Positions 60,024 to 64,000 of a stretch of 64,000 nucleotides of DNA are shown piece after piece (the stretch's first letter is position 1; every line of letters starts with the position of its first letter). The DNA is from Paragyromitra xinjiangensis. Its lineage: Eukaryota; Ascomycota; Pezizomycetes; Pezizales; Discinaceae. The stretch covers positions 447,001 through 511,000 of the forward strand of contig JBCAMK010000004.1 in the NCBI GenBank assembly GCA_038503065.1, given 5' to 3'. Under the pieces are notes generated by a model. That model saw only the letters and a program-made list of their open reading frames with translations. It was not told where the DNA came from and did not search any database. Both the position numbers and the translations under genes were made by a program.

Positions 60024-61960
60024 CTACCACATAAACCTCTGCACCTTCCCCTTCTCACTCTCCCACTCAAACCCCCAATTCAAGAATACATACAAAACCC
60101 CAACATTCACGAGCACAAACCCCACAGTCTCCACCCACCTCCTCCACTCCCTCCTCCCCCAACCGCTTCCCCCTTCCTCCAACCTCTCCACATGCAACCT
60201 CCACAAAACCCACCCAGCAATAAAGTACCTCCCCTCCACCAATCCCGCTCCAACCAACATCCCCACAACCGCCACCGTCCATCCCCACACCCACACAACA
60301 CTAACCACCCCGCTTCTCCTCAACCCCTCATACACCGCCCACACACTCGCTACATACACCGGGGCCAGCAAGTACCTCACCGCCCAATGCGCAAGGATTG
60401 TGCGGCGGAACACATAGAACACGAAATGGCGATTATCCGCCAGCAGATACGGGTGCAAATACGTGTTCTTCCAAACCGTAGCTAGGACTACCCCAAGCGC
60501 CAATACCGTCTTTAGTACCACCCCCCAATAGATTGTAACGGGTTGTTTACTCCCTGGGGTGGCAGCAACGGCGCTTGGGAAGCCTGGGGGTGGTTTCCGT
60601 GGGAAGCTTTTTCGGCGTCGCCGGATGCGGGTTGGCCATGGGAGGCGGATGTAGATGCCGACGGTGTCGGCCCAGAAACGGTGGATGAAGTCGGGGGAGA
60701 TGAGGAGAGGCCAGGAGGTGCAGAGGGTAAAGAGGGAGAAGTAGTAGAGCTGCGGGATGTGGAGGGTTGGTTGGTGTGCGGATTTGTCGCCGAGGACTAT
60801 GGAGAAGTCGTTCCAGACGATGAAGATGGTGAAGGAGAGTAGGACGAAGAGGTATGGTGTTATAGAGATGAGAAATTGGAGGGGATGGCGGATGAGGGCT
60901 AGAAGGAGGGAGGTCGGTGTGGAGAAGAGGAAATCTGTCTAGGTGTTAGTAGTGGTTATAATAGCTGACTATAGGACAAACCTTGAGAGGTGACTTCGTC
61001 AGTGAAAACAGGGTTCCAGATCCTGATCTTGCGTGCCGTTTCTAAAACTTTCTCCCAAGCTTTTCCGAGCTCTCCATTATTCATTTTCCCACTGGACTTA
61101 ACATCAATCGTCCACGGACCATCTTGCACCTCCTCCGGTACCTCCTCCTTCTTCGGTTCAATAACCACCGTAGAATTCGTACCCACGCTTAGATTCAAAG
61201 ATCTACCCTTCTTCCTCTTCCTCTTCCCCACCGGCGATGCCGGTGTGATTTGTGGTACAACCACCTCCTCCTTAACAACCTTCAGTACTTCCACCACCTC
61301 CTCCGTCTCCTCCGGTCCTTGTGCAAGTTCCAACGCCCTAACCCCCTCCAACGCCATAAGAAATGCCGTCCACAATACATTCGTCTGCCGAAACCACAAT
61401 CCCCCCCAACTTGCCGCAGCACTCCACCATGTCCGTTCTTGCAGCCAGAACATGTAACTCGCTAACACGAAAATCGTCGAGTACACATCCGTGTAGTACA
61501 TTCCCGCGAAAAAGAACAGTAATGGGAACAGCGCTACATTTACTGCAGTATGCGCTGCTGCTGTCTGTGCCGATAGTGAAGAGCGCCCACGAGAGTGTAG
61601 GAGAAGAAGGATATGGTAGACAATTGTGGGCAGGACCAGCGCGATGCCAACAGCGTTGAGAGAGCGGAGGAGAGAAGGACTGCATGTTGCGATAAGCGAG
61701 AGGGGGTAGGAAAGCAGGTAGAGGCCAGGCGGGGTGGTGAGTTTTGGATCCCAGAGATTGAAGGTGTTGGTACAGTAGAGTTGGGCTTGAGGGATATGAA
61801 AGACTTCGTCCTGTGATCAAGTTAGGGAATTGAAACTGCTAGGAGAGGAATTGAGAGGGGAACAAACAAGATATGGTTCTGGAACGTAGGAATTGATGAG
61901 ACTGGAGATAATTGCAGTCGCTGCGGCGAGCAGGGAGAGACGGGGGACGAGGGGGTGCAT
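60024..61960 (-). CDS. ALG10: Alg10 dolichyl-P-Glc alpha-1,2-glucosyltransferase
   Basis: Exons 61960..61868, 61810..60982 and 60934..60024 encode 610 residues. Alg10 adds the terminal alpha-1,2-glucose to the lipid-linked oligosaccharide in the ER lumen, the last step before transfer to protein by oligosaccharyltransferase. Hallmarks are the N-terminal membrane segment, the exon-joined PYL-DEVFHIPQAQLYC with acidic catalytic candidates, KLTTPPGLYLLSYP, GMYYTDVYSTIFVL, FRQTNVLWTAF, IVWNDFSIVLGDKSAHQPTLHIPQLYYF, and HPYLLADNRHFVFYVFRR. Several hydrophobic segments fit a polytopic GT-C enzyme. Between the middle and last segments is a long charged insertion rich in Glu/Val/Lys (about residues 190-290) that makes the protein longer than yeast Alg10 (525). 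Introns have normal signals, the second with ACTACTAAC. The sense strand is C-rich early and G-rich late. Confidence 0.93.
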
Positions 61961-64000
61961 CGTGAGTGCGCCCTTGTTGCAAAAGTTTGGATAGGCACAC
62001 GACACGCTGTTGCGATGGTTGTGTTGGAGTTGAGCCGCGTTGGGACTGCAACCAATCGGCGTGAGGGAAAGATGAAACCCTTCATCGGAGATCACTCGGA
62101 ATGCGGAGACTTTATGCTGTGGGGGTGGTTAGAGTATCAAAGTATTGGGGACATATTTTGGATTGATTTTGTCGAGGAAATTGAGTAGGTTCAGCTATCT
62201 CAGTCTCGCAGGGTTGAAAGTGACCGTCTACCAACAGATAATTGAGATAGGTATCAGAGGAATTGGGAAAACGTCCGGAGAATCGGAGGGCGAATAAAAC
62301 CTCAATATGTCATCTCACATTCACTATTCTGCGTTTTCTCTGAGAAATCAACAATTTTCTCTTGTCCGAGATTCCAACCCTAACCCTCTTGTGCTGTCCA
62401 AGAATGGTTTAGTGACGAAGTACATGAGACACCAATCGCAAATCATCAAGTACGTCTACTCCCCCCAAGGTAGTCGGACGAAATCAAGTACCCAGAACCT
62501 GTAACTCTATTCGCGAATATGAGAGTGGGAAGTCTAATCATGATCAAGAGCTCGAGAAGCAAACATATCAGCATATGAGAACCTGTAGAGTCACATCGCA
62601 GGTGAATCTTCAATCTCATCTTACCCTCCTATAAAATTAGCTCGATAAACCCTTAAAAAAATCATTCCCAAGCACACAGAATAAAGCCATTCGACAAACT
62701 CTAGGGAAGGATCGAAAGACTCGCGTTCCACTTATAAGTCTACCAGTGAGGGGCAAGCCCCCATACGATGCTGCGTCAGGCTGGAGGGTATTCACAGTGC
62801 CAATGGCTGATCTAACCTCACGATACAGCTTTCTCCACTCGAGTCCTTGGCGATTTCAATAAAATTGCCGAATTTCTATTCGGAGTTTCCATATGCGCCG
62901 GGTCGGTTATTCCATTTGAGCGGCGATTAGAGAATACTTTTGCCGTGGGTTTTTCTTGCAAAGGTAGTTTCCTAGCTTAGCTACTATCAACCAGAGAATC
63001 CCAACTTCTCGGACTCCATTACCTTAGCAGAGAGCTGGATGGTTCCTTTTACCTCATTTCAGCTGAATTGGAAGACGGTATTCAAAATTGACATCCCCAA
63101 GCCCACCCTAGATTCGTAAGGGGTTTTTGTCCTATGAGAAGCGCTATCCCATTTCGATTACTTCATCTAGGCATCACGGACTTAGGGTAAAGTCTATGCG
63201 CGATCCTGACTGTTAGTCGAGGATACTATCGCTAATCAACTCAAGGTAGCCTTGACAAGCCCTACTGCACGAGCAAGAGGGCTCTTTCCCGCTAGGCAGC
63301 GGCGATGGTCTGCCTGCCACCGTCAATTTGCTGAAGTAGGCTAGGGGCCCAAGCGAAAGAATACCGAAACCGGAGGATGATGTTTTGAACTTTTATAGAA
63401 TTTGTAATTTTAAACGTAATGTAGCGGTAGCTAAATGAAGAGAGGGGTTTAACGGCTTTGTGTTATTGGATGAATTATTCATGCCCTAGAATGGTTTCTT
63501 CTAACATCGCGGCGGCTATGGATGGCCATTTCAACGTGATAAACGATGATTAAGAAAAGTAAGCAAGTCTGGTTGCTATGCGAGTGATTGTTCATGACTA
63601 ACTGTGATAAAATACAAATTTTTTTGTTCTTGGTACGAACTTGCTACTTCTGTTGTCCGCATTACTTATAAACTTCTTCGTTATAGATGGCTTGAGAAAC
63701 TGTGTTAGGGTTTTCGCATGAAAGGATCGTGGAGCAGTTGTATTTTGTTAGGAAAAAGAGGCCCTACATCATCAAAATAGTTGGGTTTCTCGCTGCCCTC
63801 TTCGAAAGTAAGCGAGAAAACAGAGCTGAGAGGAATATTACGACTACCTGGCACTCAGCACTCTTTACACTGAAGACTATTACTGGGTAGTCTAAGATTA
63901 TACAACAGACGACTTCTTGAATACTCATTTGGGTTGTTAAAGTTTACAGGAACGTACATGGTAATCATATGCAAGGTTGGTATAAGTAACACATGGAAAT
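61961..64000. other. intergenic to right edge, no gene seen
   Basis: Upstream region of ALG10 and 2 kb of further DNA with only short frames, none with recognisable domains or supporting splice sites. Confidence 0.55.

Overview
This window is nuclear DNA from a filamentous ascomycete (Pezizomycotina). The protein-coding genes are split by short introns of about 50-110 bases, usually with GTRNGT donors and CTRAY-type branch sites. Gene content includes an FlbA-type RGS protein, two fungal STAND/NLR proteins with the usual fungal N-terminal domain, and single-copy housekeeping genes. Large gene-poor tracts and a rapidly changing NACHT-ankyrin gene would fit Pezizomycetes (truffle and cup-fungus relatives), but that placement is inference only.

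Layout, left to right. 1-975 (-): 5' end of a NACHT STAND gene that runs off the left edge. 2555-3017 (+): acyl-CoA-binding protein. 3875-6188 (-): membrane-anchored multi-thioredoxin protein disulfide isomerase. 8830-9039 (+): tiny cysteine-rich protein. 10657-12719 (-): methylenetetrahydrofolate reductase. 16667-17368 (-): orotate phosphoribosyltransferase. 17967-18509 (+): hypothetical Ser/Pro-rich basic protein. 18976-20321 (+): Cdc73 of the Paf1 complex. 27584-30307 (-): FlbA-like RGS/DEP regulator. 44590-48322 (+): complete NACHT-ankyrin STAND protein. 49261-51916 (+): origin recognition complex subunit 4 with AT-hooks. 52806-53722 (+): two weak hypothetical spliced genes. 54073-54939 (+): F-box protein. 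55372-56087 (+): hotdog-fold thioesterase. 57.8-59.4 kb: diverged tandem repeats. 60024-61960 (-): Alg10 glucosyltransferase.

The genes do not form a pathway or cluster. They are a mix of housekeeping functions (one-carbon metabolism, pyrimidine synthesis, lipid carriage, ER folding and glycosylation, transcription elongation, replication initiation), one developmental signalling regulator and two immune-type STAND receptors. About half the window is non-coding. The longest deserts are 20.3-27.6 kb and 30.3-44.6 kb, and I could recognise no intact transposon there. I saw no convincing tRNA, rRNA or CRISPR.

Three observations stand out. Both STAND genes carry their Walker A loop on a 25-base micro-exon with identical flanking phases. 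The ankyrin array of the complete STAND gene is built of nearly identical 99-base repeats with a two-repeat higher-order pattern. Several unrelated genes switch along their length from C-rich (5') to G-rich (3') on the sense strand.
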